Of a stretch of 64,000 nt of DNA, positions 32,661 through 43,689 are shown piece after piece. How positions within the stretch are numbered: position 1 is the stretch's first letter; every line of letters begins with the position of its first letter. The notes under the pieces were generated by a model. That model had not been told where the DNA came from. It saw only the letters and a program-made list of their open reading frames with translations, and made no database searches. Source of the DNA: Pseudisothecium myosuroides (lineage: Eukaryota; Streptophyta; Bryopsida; Hypnales; Lembophyllaceae); contig OX637292.1 of the NCBI GenBank assembly GCA_951799445.1, positions 15,131,296-15,195,295 of the forward strand, in the 5' to 3' direction. The position numbers and the translations under genes were made by a program.

Positions 32661-34545
32661 TCATGGAGCACGGCAACCCAAGCCCCAAGCTGCACTTGCC
32701 CTAAAATTGGACTTGCAAGGAAGTCGGAATTGCTCTCGTCTCGCCTCTGGCACAGTTACAATTCCAGTCCAAGTCTGTGTGTGTGTTGAGAAACTCGGCT
32801 GCTGAAGACGATGGGGGCAGTTATCCATTCACAGGACTTTCCCTTGCTCATGTGAACGGGAAGCCTTCTTAATTATCAGTCGAGATGACGCTTCCTCCAT
32901 TCATCCACACTTGGGATGGGTTCTTGGGATGAAACTCGTCCATCTTGGGATTAAGTGGACTTTTGGGATTAGGATGTGATATTAATCCCTAAGTGCTTGA
33001 ACTAAAGATAGGAAGACTACTTTTGTAAATTTGTAGTGAATATTTATAAATCTTTTAAAAGCTAGACCTTTGATTCATGATGAAAGTTTTATATCATTAT
33101 TTCCTTTCTTCTTTTTCTTGAGATATTACATTTTTTTTTTTGAAGCATTATCTATGAATATTAATTGGATGAAGTTCACTTTTCACAACATTGATCATCT
33201 ATAGAGTGCATGGCTAAGCAACTGTGGATTAAGATAAATGCGCCTATAATTGTTCAAATAAGCATTGGATCGAAGAGTCATTCCTATTGATAAATGATCT
33301 AAATTGAAGGATCTTACTAGGAGTCAAAAGAAGATTCCAAGATCTTTTTAGCATAGTTACATTTCTAGGACACTATATGAATTAATTTAGTATTTTCAAA
33401 GTGTTGAAAAATAAGTGTATCCAAAATCGTCCCTAGAGTCTCATAAATATTGGTAGAGGATATACATTTTATGCAAGTATTTGTACATTCAATTTTAGAA
33501 AATCAATTTGGTGCATTTAGCTTTAAACACAACAAAGTGCTTGAAATATTAACACTAAGATTTCTTTTGAAAAAATCTTCCAAAATATCTACAATATATT
33601 GACCTTGATTCAACATAACATTGTTAACCAAGCCTGGGGGGTTCCCTTTTGCTTCCACAGAAAGCGGGAGCCCCCCATTGCTTAAATTAATTGAATCTGA
33701 CAACAAAGGAACACGCGGGGAGAGTTCGTGGGACTAAGTGATGGCCCAGTGCTTAAATTAATTTGAGCATGATAACAGAGATAAACGTGGGGAGTGTTGA
33801 GGGGACCAAGTGATGGGCCATTACTGACACCCCTCTCCTGCTTAGCCAATCCAGTTCCTCTTGATTATACTTGAATTCCCTCCAGGTATCAGGGGGGAAT
33901 GATACCTCCACTTGGGAGGTAGAAGTTCTGTGGCTTAACAATGTTATGCAAATAGAATAGTCTTTCATTGATATATTAAATGATTTTCCTTGAAGCTTCC
34001 TCAATGATTATACATTGAATGAAGTATGCTTTTCAAAACATTCATCATCCAATCAATGGAAGATTGGAAGATTGGTAATTTAGAGGTTAAAGAGGACTTG
34101 GTGATAGAAAAGAGAGATGTTGGTTGTAAGATCGTTGAGTGAATCAAAGATTTTTTGGATGTGGATTACTATTGTTTACAAAAGTTGTGCAGCAAGGTTG
34201 CTGAAAAATAATTCAAAATATAGATGGTACTGCATGCCTTCATATCATAAGACTATCGTAGCATTCAGAACTGACAGTACCGGCATGAAGACGTCACATA
34301 AAAAATTCAATCTAAATGCCGGACAGCTTCAGCAAACCCAGCTTCCGCGACTTATCAAAGCACAATCTTGAACAAATTACTGTGCTTTGGTGTTCCTCTC
34401 GCACGTTGAATTTGTCGGTCATGCCATTTGGTAAGAGATGTAAGCACAAGGCGAAATTCACCTCAGCTATTGTAATCGTGGAGACCCGAAAAAGAAGAAT
34501 TGTTGGATAGTCTGGAACTTCATATAAATACAGATTGAACAAGCA
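32661..34545. other. Intergenic region upstream of IleRS and downstream of the CBM48 gene
   Basis: Should hold the IleRS promoter at its left side. The GC-rich plus-strand frame over 32257-32805 is antisense to the IleRS transit peptide exon. A tandem duplication lies at 33680-33822. A minus-strand frame at 33753-34004 (83 codons) is unrecognised. Confidence 0.4.
33680..33822. repeat. 71-bp tandem duplication
   Basis: Two head-to-tail copies, 33680-33750 and 33751-33822, each starting GCTTAAATTAATT and containing AAGTGATGG(G)CC near the end, with moderate divergence. Confidence 0.7.
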
Positions 34546-37452
34546 TCAGTTCGTGCCTAAAAGCCTTTGAGCAAAGAGTCGCTTAATGACCTGCTGTATT
34601 ACGAGCTCCGACGATATTTTGTTCTCATCAATCAGGAAAGGCTCCACGGTGCTTGGGGGGGATCCATGCGACGTCAATGAGAATCCTCTTGATCCTGCTC
34701 CATCAAATAAGCTTTCAGGAACACAAGAAGCTCATAAACCAACGGCAAGTAATGTTTTTCTCTTAAAAGTGCAAGAAAATGGAGCGCTAGTCTCTATCTG
34801 GAGATTGTAAAAAATCCGCACGAAGAGTAGTAGGTTGCACACACGAGGGAGAGAGTAACTTTCATACCTTCAAATTTTCCATCGGGAAAATACGCCCAGA
34901 AGTTGTAGGGTACTTGATTCTTAATGAAGCGGCCCTGAAGCTGGCAAGCCAATAGATGAATCTTGCGTCAGATCGCGTGTTAATTGCCAATGGATAACTG
35001 GCGACTCTATTACGTCAGCGAGAATAACTATTTGGAAGGCTGTGCCTCACCCGCTATCTAAATTTCTACCAGATCTTCCTCCCAGAAGTTCCAGAACATA
35101 TCCGTCTAGTATGAAAATGCAACGTGCTTACACCAGCTACCATCTCAAATACCTGATTGTCGTCAAATTTGATCTCCACCTCTGATATGCCTTTCTCTTT
35201 CTCAAAGTAGGCAGTCAGTTTAGGGACAACGTCCTCCGCCATCGCCTCTGGAAGAGGTTTGGCAACTGCCTTTGCTGCCTTTTTCGCCCCACCTGCAGCA
35301 GCAGCTTTGGGCTTGGGAGGACTTGCGGCGGCTTTAGGTTTATCACTAGGTTTCGGTTCATCACTAGGTTTCGGTTCAGCTTCTTTAGGAGCTGGAGGTG
35401 GCTGTACATCGGCCTCAGCCTGAGTGGTGTCTTCCTTACTAGTCGATTCAGTACTAGATTTGTCTTCTGCAGATGAACGACACCATTTAGCAACCCTTAC
35501 ATATGAGGTCATGCAAGTGAACACGATAAATGTACCTCTGTAAAGCTGATGTTAAAGCCCACACCAGAGCGGTATTTAATCGGATTGCATAAATTCGAAC
35601 CAAACGAATGTAAACAATTGTGATCGACACCCTTTCATTTTCCTGAAATACTACTTCCGAAATGCAGAATCTCCTTGTCAAAGAACAAGAAAAAAAAGCA
35701 ATACAATCGGCAACTTCAAGCTCGGCTCAACGTCCTTGTCAATCTAAACAATGGTGAGTGGACGATACGAAAGTAATGATTCACATCATATTTCACTCAG
35801 GACACGAGTGATTTATGACATTATAAAGTCAAGTTGTGCCCGTCCTAGCTGGACCTCTTCATATGACGATCACCATCAGATGGTACATTTTCTGATAGTA
35901 AAAACAGAATCACTAGTAGTACCTGCTACCGTTATTTCGTTGTTAAAGCCCCCAGCATTATCGGAAACCGTAGGATAGTCTGGTGAATGCTTCCATTCTC
36001 CATCCACAATATACTTGTATTTATATGTTCCAGGGGCCAGCTTCTGCAATTTCAAGATGAGAAGCATGTCGGATTTAGACCAATATTAATTCGAAACAAG
36101 CTTTATGAAATAAGAAAATTTACAAGAGCGATTCAAAACACTCAGAGTGAAGGCACAACATGCCTGCTTGACCACAAACCAACCATCCGACCCTGTTTTT
36201 TCAAGTGGCAGCTGGCTTTCCCAGTTCACAAAATCGCCAGAAAGCAAAACCGTAGAACCTGATCCCTTCCACACGAACTCCACCTCCTGTACCACCACTG
36301 CCCCCATCCAATCACGCTTCCATCATTTTTGTGGCTACAGCATTTGTGTGCACCACGCATTAAGCTTTGCAATTGTCATTATGTGATTTTCTAACCAGCA
36401 TCAATTCTCATGTCGCGTTCTACTTCATGCGTTCTCGTTTCAGAGCAGCATTCTGTCAGTAAATAGTCCTTCGAAGATGGTTGGTGATCGAACCAACCAA
36501 ATCAAGTCATATTCAACCTCTCCAGGAATTAGGGTGGGACGCTGTCAACACGATTTCGTCTTTATCTAATTCCATTCAAACTGAGGCAATTGTAGTACGA
36601 GCTCCTTGTCGACGCCTATACTGCCTGCCAATAACCTAAAAAAAGTTCAAAGCTGGTCCGCAGCAACTCGCATAGCTATGAAGAACAGCACAAATATATG
36701 ATAATGCCGTGATTCAAGAAGGGAGATACCTTGTGGCAATTCCACTATTAATCATCCAGCTCTAAAATTCGAACGAAGTTCAAAAGCTGTCCAATTGATC
36801 AATACGACTAGCGCAACTAGAAAATTCAAAATTCTTAGACACCTACGAGGGACGACGACAAGAGCTGTTCGAATAGGAAGCACGCATGAAGAATCCAACT
36901 GACAATCCTCCGCATTCCTAAAATCTTTACCCCGAAGACCTAATGAAGTAGATAGAAGGCATTGTTACCAAAAACGGTCGACATTTTCAGATTTGCACTC
37001 CGTGATCGCTAATTAGTCTTGCGTTCTCGTCTGCTGTTCTTTTCAACATCCGGTGATCTGGAGCTTCAATCTCTCAAATGAAATTGAAAAAAATCAAAGC
37101 TAGAAAGCAAGAACATTCTTCTCTCGAAACTATGATGGAAGGACGTCTGCGGATATAAAGAAGGACTCGTGGCGAATTACGTACGTGTTGAGGTGCCGGC
37201 ATCTGGACTAGCCATGACGATCACCCGACGCCCGCTGGTAAGTGAAGCGCCTCCACGAGTTTTCCACACAATACCAACTCCGCAACCGCCCTTCCCTCCA
37301 AATGCCACTGCAGGCTGCAGCGGCAAAACCAATTGTGCACAAGCAACGCCGTGACACCTCGGCGCATTGGCACACGGCGCAAACTGATGAGGAAGCTGGG
37401 AAACAGTGGCCATGGCTGCACCGAGGCAATGACCTGCGCATGCCATTGCCAA
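34546..37452 (-). CDS. Plastid-type CBM48 (AMPK-beta-like) glucan-binding protein
   Basis: Exons: 37452-37185, 36297-36164, 36043-35923, 35466-35153, 34934-34868, 34694-34546; 1053 nt, 350 aa, phases consistent. Residues 1 to ~75 look like a plastid transit peptide. Residues ~94-174 form a CBM48 glycogen/starch-binding domain (EVEFVWKGSGSTVLLSGDF, NWESQLPLEK, APGTYKYKYIVDGEW), with the Trp and Lys positions used for sugar contact. Residues ~180-245 are a Pro/Lys/Ala/Ser-rich linker with the repeat EPKPSD. The C-terminal ~100 residues (VPYNFWAYFPDGKF, STVEPFLIDENKI) are a module I recall after CBM48 in plant plastid proteins, but I cannot name the subfamily. Likely binds starch or targets a partner to it; no catalytic motif. 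Intron 2 appears to use a GC donor (CAG/GCATGT), which preserves the CBM48 motif FVVKQKL. Exon 1-2 joining is the least certain step. Confidence 0.85.
35338..35381 (-). repeat. 18-bp in-frame tandem repeat in the CBM48 protein linker
   Basis: GAACCGAAACCTAGTGAT is repeated twice exactly and followed by a third partial copy, encoding EPKPSD-EPKPSD-KPK. The repeat length is a multiple of three, so copy-number change would leave the frame intact. Confidence 0.8.
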
Positions 37453-37975
37453 TTGAATTTACTCCACTCTCCTTCTCCAATTCAAATCCTGCTCAAGATG
37501 CGTCAAGATGAGCTTCCTGTCTTCATACACCTTTGAAATTCTTGCGAATTTCGCTGAAAGTACTGAGGCTACAATCTCTTCGAATAAGTTTGAGCTTGAG
37601 TGCATTGAGCTCCAGCGCTCGGCGAGCGATGGCGACAACAACAACTGACGATGATGATCACCATGGCGACTCAGCCGTGAGCGTCCCGCACTGACTGGGC
37701 GACAGCCACGTTTGTGTGGCTCAAAGCACTTCGTAGGCTTTGTGGTAAACCCGAGCCTACACGGTTCGGTTCTGCCGACCCAGGGTCGGTTTGGTAAGTG
37801 GGTCCAATGAGACTTTTCCCGAGCCTATCCACGTTTTGACGAGCCTGGAGGCTTGGGAACGGGAGAGAATGGGGCATGGCACAACATGACATCTTTCGTG
37901 TAAAAGGAATACGGTACTTGTCTCTTGGATGGTAGGAGAGTCAAATTGAAGATTTCAGAGCCGCGAACTCACAAC
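37453..37975. other. Upstream region of the CBM48 gene
   Basis: Contains the presumptive promoter and 5' UTR on the minus strand. No TATA element in a convincing position and no other gene were seen. Confidence 0.35.
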
Positions 37976-38702
37976 TCATTCCTCAGCTGATCGAAAATTC
38001 AAGACTTCAGCTGCCATGCTGAGTGCCTCACAATCATTCCTCAAATCACCAAAATAGACAAAAAACTTGATCAGTATACGCAGGAATGTTGCGAAAGGAC
38101 GATAGAACCTCTGAGCTAGTAACCTCAAGGGTCTTTCACATGGCATTGTACAGTGCAAATATGAGAGAATCCTCTCAATTTGACTCTCCAATACTAATAC
38201 GATATGAAATGATCTTCTCAAGTCCAGTGTGACCAATTTTGGCAAACTTGGAAGGCACAAATATACACCATCTGGGCACAAATGGCGCAGTCCCAACTTA
38301 ATAGGATATTCGCGCAATCGACCTTTTGGGCTGCAACTACAGGTTCCAATGGAAAGTGGCGCCGAACATAAAGCCCTAGCAGTGGTGATGATCTTGTCGT
38401 GGTGACCGATAAGGTACAAAATTAAACTCCGTAGGTGACATGCACGAGTACTAAATCACCTGAAATTCATCAACCACAACGTTTTCTTGCAAACAGATAA
38501 AAAAGCAGCCTTTAATACACCATTTGCGTGCCGCAGGATAATCATACTGCATCGTATCGGATGCTAGAATAGCAGATCGGATTGTGCAAAGAGAACATAC
38601 GAACTTGGAGACCTGCTGCTGCTTGGTTCCAGCGATCAATTCTGATACCACCACTTGCCCTTGCACCTCTTGCCTTTGCATCCATGTGCAGAGAACAGGC
38701 AC
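37976..38702 (-). pseudogene. Unrecognised minus-strand coding-like stretch (possible relic)
   Basis: Two minus-strand frames, 38702-38451 (83 codons) and 38419-37976 (147 codons), follow each other within 30 nt in different frames. Composition is close to that of real exons and the second frame is long for chance in this AT-rich DNA (it contains CLPSLPKLVTLDL and a basic, Leu-rich C-terminal half). I recognise no family. It could be a small gene with an unplaced intron, a frameshifted relic, or chance. No catalytic motif, signal peptide or membrane segment is evident. Confidence 0.25.
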
Positions 38703-39243
38703 TTACCCCTATCACCTTTGGATCCATGAAGCAGAAGGATCAACGATCAATAACCTTGACTATATATCTTCCAGAATTGTAGCCCGCCATCTCAAAGACA
38801 TGGATGGCTAGTGTGGCTCGTCATTCATATCCTCTCAACTGATAAGAGTATAACAAGATATGTGTTCTCAACAACATTCCAGCCCTAATTTGTTCTAGAC
38901 CAAGCAACAGGAATGTAGGTCTACTCATAACTACCTTCACTTATTCTCGCCAAGTCTAGAGTATTCACTAAACGAATCAGGCGGTGGTTGCAAGAAACAG
39001 AGCTCTGCATGCCATTCCAGAATAACGATTATATGACAAAACTAACCTTGTCAATGGCCTCGTGCCAATCGAAAGGCCTTCGACACATCATTCCGATTTT
39101 CAAGTACTGTCACTGAGGATACTCTCCTACCTCCAATTAGATCGATCCTTCTCTTGAACTGAACCGGATCATGATGAACAATTGGAATTTTTTATTTCAA
39201 GTAAACCTCAAGGGGGTTCCAAGAGACTGGGCCGTATTAATAG
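38703..39243. other. Gene-free stretch between the relic and the MECR-like gene
   Basis: No supported gene. It should contain the 3' end of the MECR-like transcript near 39.2 kb. Confidence 0.3.
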
Positions 39244-40099
39244 TCAAAGAGACTGAACATTTAATTTCTTTCCTTTCAGGAGGTCATTCCACTTGAGTGG
39301 CCGTTTCTCTGCCCCAGGATAGGTCACCTCTTGTGGCAAGCTCTTTCCCAAAGTCAACAATGTTCCTCCCTCCTTCAACAGCTTGACAACGGCAGTAGCT
39401 TGTGAGCCTTCTCCGCAGTTAACACCCACGCTAGGCTTCGGGAGGTCACTTATTAACCTTTTCATGTACCTGCCAATTTCTGCCAAATGAGAAAATTGAT
39501 CTTACCCTAAATTAAATATATAATAAGGGATCCTAACACGCTTCACCCGAACATAAACTACTAGACTTAAAAGCAATAGAATTCTACTAAAAATAAAAGG
39601 AAATTGCTTAGGTTTGAAATTCCCAGCAAACCCTAAAAAGAGAATTCGAAGCAAACAGAGGAGAATGTGAATGCAGATCGAACCATGTATTGGTGTAGGC
39701 TTCCGTAACAACAACATCACCCCCGATGCTCTTCAAAAGCTCAATGGATTCGGTGACACCAGGCTTGTTGGGCAGAATATTAATGGTCGTGAACCCTCTC
39801 TCCTTGGCTGCCTTGATCAACGCCTTCCCTAAGTCACTGTCGGCTTCGTTTTGCACCACTACATCCCCTGAAGATTACAAACAGCTCAAAAGCTAAGAAA
39901 ATCGATCACACATTCGCGAGAAAAATCAAGTAAAACGTGCGGAAAGCGTCACCATATCGGAGATCGTACCTGGTTGCAGCTTCGCGGCCTTCAGAACCTT
40001 CTCAGCTGCCGAAGTGGCATCCGTGGAAATGCAAGCTTGAGAACGCAGCAGCGACAGCAACCCGGGGGGTCGCAACGAGGCTGCTCTGCTCATCGCCAT
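39244..40099 (-). CDS. MECR-like protein reduced to the nucleotide-binding half, mitochondrial
   Basis: Exons: 40099-39970, 39867-39684, 39469-39244; 540 nt, 179 aa (an upstream in-frame ATG at 40153 would add 18 aa). The first ~35 residues (MAMSRAASLRPPG, LLSLLRSQ) are a typical mitochondrial presequence. The rest aligns with the C-terminal Rossmann part of mitochondrial 2-enoyl thioester reductase: LQPGDVVVQNEADSDLGKAL, FTTINILPNKPG, PSVGVNCGEGSQATAV and KLLKEGGTLLTLGKS. The family is normally about 370 aa with an N-terminal GroES-like domain carrying the catalytic Tyr; here that domain is absent, and the usual VQNGA(T/N)S..G cofactor motif reads VQNEADSDLG. Catalysis is therefore unlikely. 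Open frame and clean GT-AG introns argue for a living, possibly repurposed gene rather than a pseudogene. Confidence 0.75.
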
Positions 40100-40153
40100 G
40101 GCTACACAGCGAAACGCGAAAATTGTTCCAAACCCTAGCGCGACCTCACTCAC

Positions 40154-41449
40154 TTCACGTTGAGGAACCTCGCCTCACAATCACAAAACGAAGAGCATCT
40201 CCAACTTTGCGGAAAAAGTTCAAAACGTCAAAACACAGGGTCCGTCACTTTTTTTCCCCGATCACTTTCTTAAAAACTTTTTTTTAGTAACTGTACCCAT
40301 ACCCGATCACCTACGTAAGGTAGACCAGCCTAAAACCGCGAGCTACCTATTTTCACCGGGCTACTTTTGAATCCAACTCCACCACCCAACTCATCCAAAT
40401 CCATTCACTTTTCTAACAAGAACAAAGTATAAATGCCACAAAGGATAATGTGTCAATCTTTCATTGGTCAATACTTAAGTGCTAATAGATATATGGATGG
40501 GTGGTTATGGGTTGTCTATAGGATGTTTATAACTATAGTCTATGGGCAGCTCACTTCAAAAAGTCACAAAAATTACAATTTTAATTGAAAAATTATAATT
40601 CCACTTGGATTTGATTTGTAAAACAAGCGCACATCTCCAAAAATATGTGTCCCTCTTGGAATTGGCTCCAAGATTTTCATATTGCAAATTAGGGTGGAAA
40701 TAGGGTAGTTTACCTTATGCGATTTTGTGACAGATCATGAGTAGTATAAAGATGTTGATGCAAATTTTTTCCATGTAAAGAAATAGGAGATATAGGAATT
40801 GCAAATTTTTTGTAATTTTATTTCTAAAATTGAAATTACTATGAATTTGGAAGCCTAAAAGTGCTCAAAATCCATAGCCAATGTCTAGACCCTTCCAATT
40901 TTAATCATTCAAGAACTACTTTCTTGCTCATTACTTCCTACTTTCTTGTTCATACTTTGGGACATGTATCATGACCTTATTAGTCCCAACCTTGAAAAGA
41001 AAAGAAAAAATTATTCTAAGTTTTGGTTGGAAATAATTCACCATATAGATTGGATATGGGTCCCAGTTGGAAATGGATACAATTACCTTTTGGAACTAAA
41101 TATTGTCATATACTTTGGCCAAAATTTTAAAGAAAAAAACATAATACTTAACCATATTGCATAGCACCTTCATTGATTATTTGATGTAAATTGTCAAAAA
41201 ATTTATTGTAGCTACCTTAATAACAAAAATATTTAGCAAAATTGACTAGAATTGATAGCTTCAAGTCAATTTTTGGAATCATTCCAATGAATAATGGAAA
41301 GTGGGAATAAATTGAAAGGCTACATGCAAGTGGCTATCCAAATATTAATTTTCACCTAATTGTAAGTCTCCTAATATACAAAAGCATAAAAAATCTCTAT
41401 CATTTATCATGTTCATCTCATATGTGTTGAAACAAAAATAGTATTGGAT
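40154..41449. other. AT-rich gene-free block upstream of the MECR-like gene
   Basis: Promoter side of the MECR-like gene, then AT-rich DNA with no coding signal. At 40314 the sequence TAAGGTAGACCAGCC resembles one end of the TA-flanked element at 5433, without a partner end nearby. No exon for a GroES-like domain of MECR could be found here. Confidence 0.4.
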
Positions 41450-42375
41450 TTAACCCCTAAAGGACCAAGGCCTTTTTTCTGCCAAAAAACATTCAAAACT
41501 GCCACTTCTATAGCAAAAATTAAAAAAAAATTAGAATTGTTTTTTTTTCACATCTAACCGTAGGATCTTACACATAATTGGTATAAGAATGTGTGTAAAA
41601 ATATTCAGAATTTTTGACCGCACAGATTGCAAGATATCTGCGTTTAAAGTGGAAAAAACAAGTTTTTCAGCACATTGCGGGACCAGATTTTTTGACTTTA
41701 AACATTTTTAACTTAAAATTTTTGCACTACAGCGTTTTGAGCTTTAAATCTTTATAGTGGAGAATTGAGTTGAGAGTCTAGGAAAAAAAAATTCAAAAAA
41801 ATTCAATTATCATTCTTAAAAAAATTGTTAAGTAGAAGTAGATACAAGATCGAAGGAAAATCTAAAATATTCATATATTTTAGATGGAATTAAAATGCAC
41901 TAATCCCAATGGTGAGATTGTTCTAGCAAGTAAACTAAACCATTACAAAAAAAAAAATTTGAAAAATTACAAAAATTGCATTCCGAAATGAATCCTACAA
42001 GTTATTTTTTTCAAGAAGATGCTCTAACTGCCCGAAAAACAAGAATGTCCATAACTTCCTCATAACAAATCCAAATGAAATGAATCAAAGCTTTCCAGAT
42101 AGACACAAATATAATCTATGAGAAAAAAAATATTTAAAAAAAAATTCAAAATTTTGCAAATTTTTTTTGCTGCCCCACGTCCCCACACATTCCAAGAAAT
42201 GGCATAACTTCTCGCTCGAAGGTCCGATTTCAAATTATTTTTTCCGCCACGTACCTCTTTCAATTCTTCACGTTCACAAAAAGTTTCAAAAAATCAGGCA
42301 AAGTAAAACACCAAAAAGGTACATGCCCGAATTCCCATTTTTCCCCTGAGGGGACAATGGTCCTTTAGGGGTTAA
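41450..42375. mobile_element. piggyBac-like non-autonomous element, best-preserved copy
   Basis: TTAA at 41450-41453 and again at 42372-42375 flank a 918-bp element with perfect termini CCCCTAAAGGACCA and TGGTCCTTTAGGGG (14 bp, 18 including TTAA). Near the right end is the palindrome TCCCCTGAGGGGA, also present in the 18.0-kb copy. The family-wide run CTAACCGTAGGATCTT occurs at about 41555. TTAA duplication with CCCT-type termini is the signature of piggyBac transposases. No transposase frame is present, so it would depend on an enzyme encoded elsewhere. Confidence 0.8.
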
Positions 42376-43234
42376 TATAAAATGTGGTGTCAAATAACAA
42401 TAAAAGATTTGACAAAAAATTACAATACTTTCTATAAAACATGTTGACTTGAGTAAGAATTTAGGAATTATTTTGCAATTTTCATTTACAATCTTACAAT
42501 AAGATCGTACTTTCAACATCTTCCAGGGGGCCAACCGACAAGAGTTAAATCAATGTGGGTATTATGTCAAAAGACCTCTACTAGACAAAATTTGAAGGTA
42601 GAGAAGAACAATTTTAAATACTTCTACTTAATCCCCATGTCCATATTTGGGATGATGAATAACATGCTTCAAGCTATTGTTTTGTCTAAATACTTTCTCA
42701 TGTTTTCCAAAACTTCAAGCTATTGTTTCTTCAATCTTTAAAATATGGCCTCTTTATGCCCAATTTCATAAATCCAAGGTAAATCATATATTTGTACAAA
42801 AGTATAATTAAAAATATACAAAAATCCAAAAATGAATTTAGGTGATAAAAGGAGTGTTCTAGTAAGAACATTGAGGAATAAAAATGTCTTACGAATGACT
42901 ATCAAGGATTTTATAGAAACAAAGAACGCACCTATCCATCCTTCAACAATTCTTCAACTTTGTATCTTTTCAATTAGATTGAGCATTTACATTGTAGAGC
43001 GAAGACACAAATCTTTCTCTTACACTTCCCAATCAACTTTTGCATTTCAATAAATACTATTTTTTTAATCTACTAATGACTCCATGCTTTCAAGGATTAA
43101 TATTTCTATAATTAAGGCTCCAAATACTTAAATAAATAAATAAAACAAATTGAAAATTTTGTTGATTAAAAAGCAATTGCCAAACCACTTTTCCCAACTT
43201 TAATTAAATATTCAACATAAAATGCCAACCTTGA
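42376..43234. other. AT-rich gene-free block
   Basis: Only short AT-rich open frames without family features. No RNA gene seen. Confidence 0.4.
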
Positions 43235-43236
43235 TA

Positions 43237-43410
43237 TAGTAGAACCTCTCTTAGTGCATATTGTCTTACTGCATATATGCACTAAGAGAGGTCGTGATAT
43301 TTGTGACCAGTAGTTGGAGGCCCTATAGTGAGAGGCCACATTAGCCAAAGTTCTAACATAACCTCTCAAACTGCATAAACCTCTCTTAGTGCATAGTCCC
43401 GGCTCTACTG
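43237..43410. mobile_element. 174-bp Emigrant/pogo-like MITE
   Basis: Flanked by TA (43235-43236, 43411-43412). Left end TAGTAGAACCTCTCTTAG and right end inverse ...GGCTCTACTG match the pogo-type consensus CAGTAGAACCTCT of plant Emigrant elements. The left part contains a hairpin whose arms, CCTCTCTTAGTGCATA and TATGCACTAAGAGAGG, surround a ~15-nt loop; the same arm sequence recurs near the right end. It lies about 280 bp upstream of the GRXS16 start. Confidence 0.75.
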
Positions 43411-43689
43411 TAGTAATCATTCTTGGTTGATTACCTTGGTGATAGGCTCTTGTCCTTCCAGGGTCAAAATAAAACATAAAGATTCAAGGAATCCACGGTC
43501 ATAGGCTCTGTCCTCACAACAGCTACAGGGTTGAGTAAGAACAGACCAGCAAGCAACACATGGGTGACCGTGAGCCTTTTGGATATGGAGTTATGAATTT
43601 CCCACCCGAGAGACCGATGAATCCGAACTGAAACAGCAAACCTTGAATTTAGGTTTAGCTTGAATTGCGTTCTTTGAAGTTTTGCGGAC

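Noticed and set aside
33753..34004. 83-codon minus-strand frame with a Trp/Glu-rich stretch
   Set aside because: Overlaps the 71-bp tandem duplication, lacks splice-consistent neighbours and any known family.
40154..43234. Search for missing N-terminal (GroES-like) MECR exons upstream
   Set aside because: The DNA is AT-rich with no matching exon, and exon 1 already carries a presequence joined in phase to the Rossmann part.
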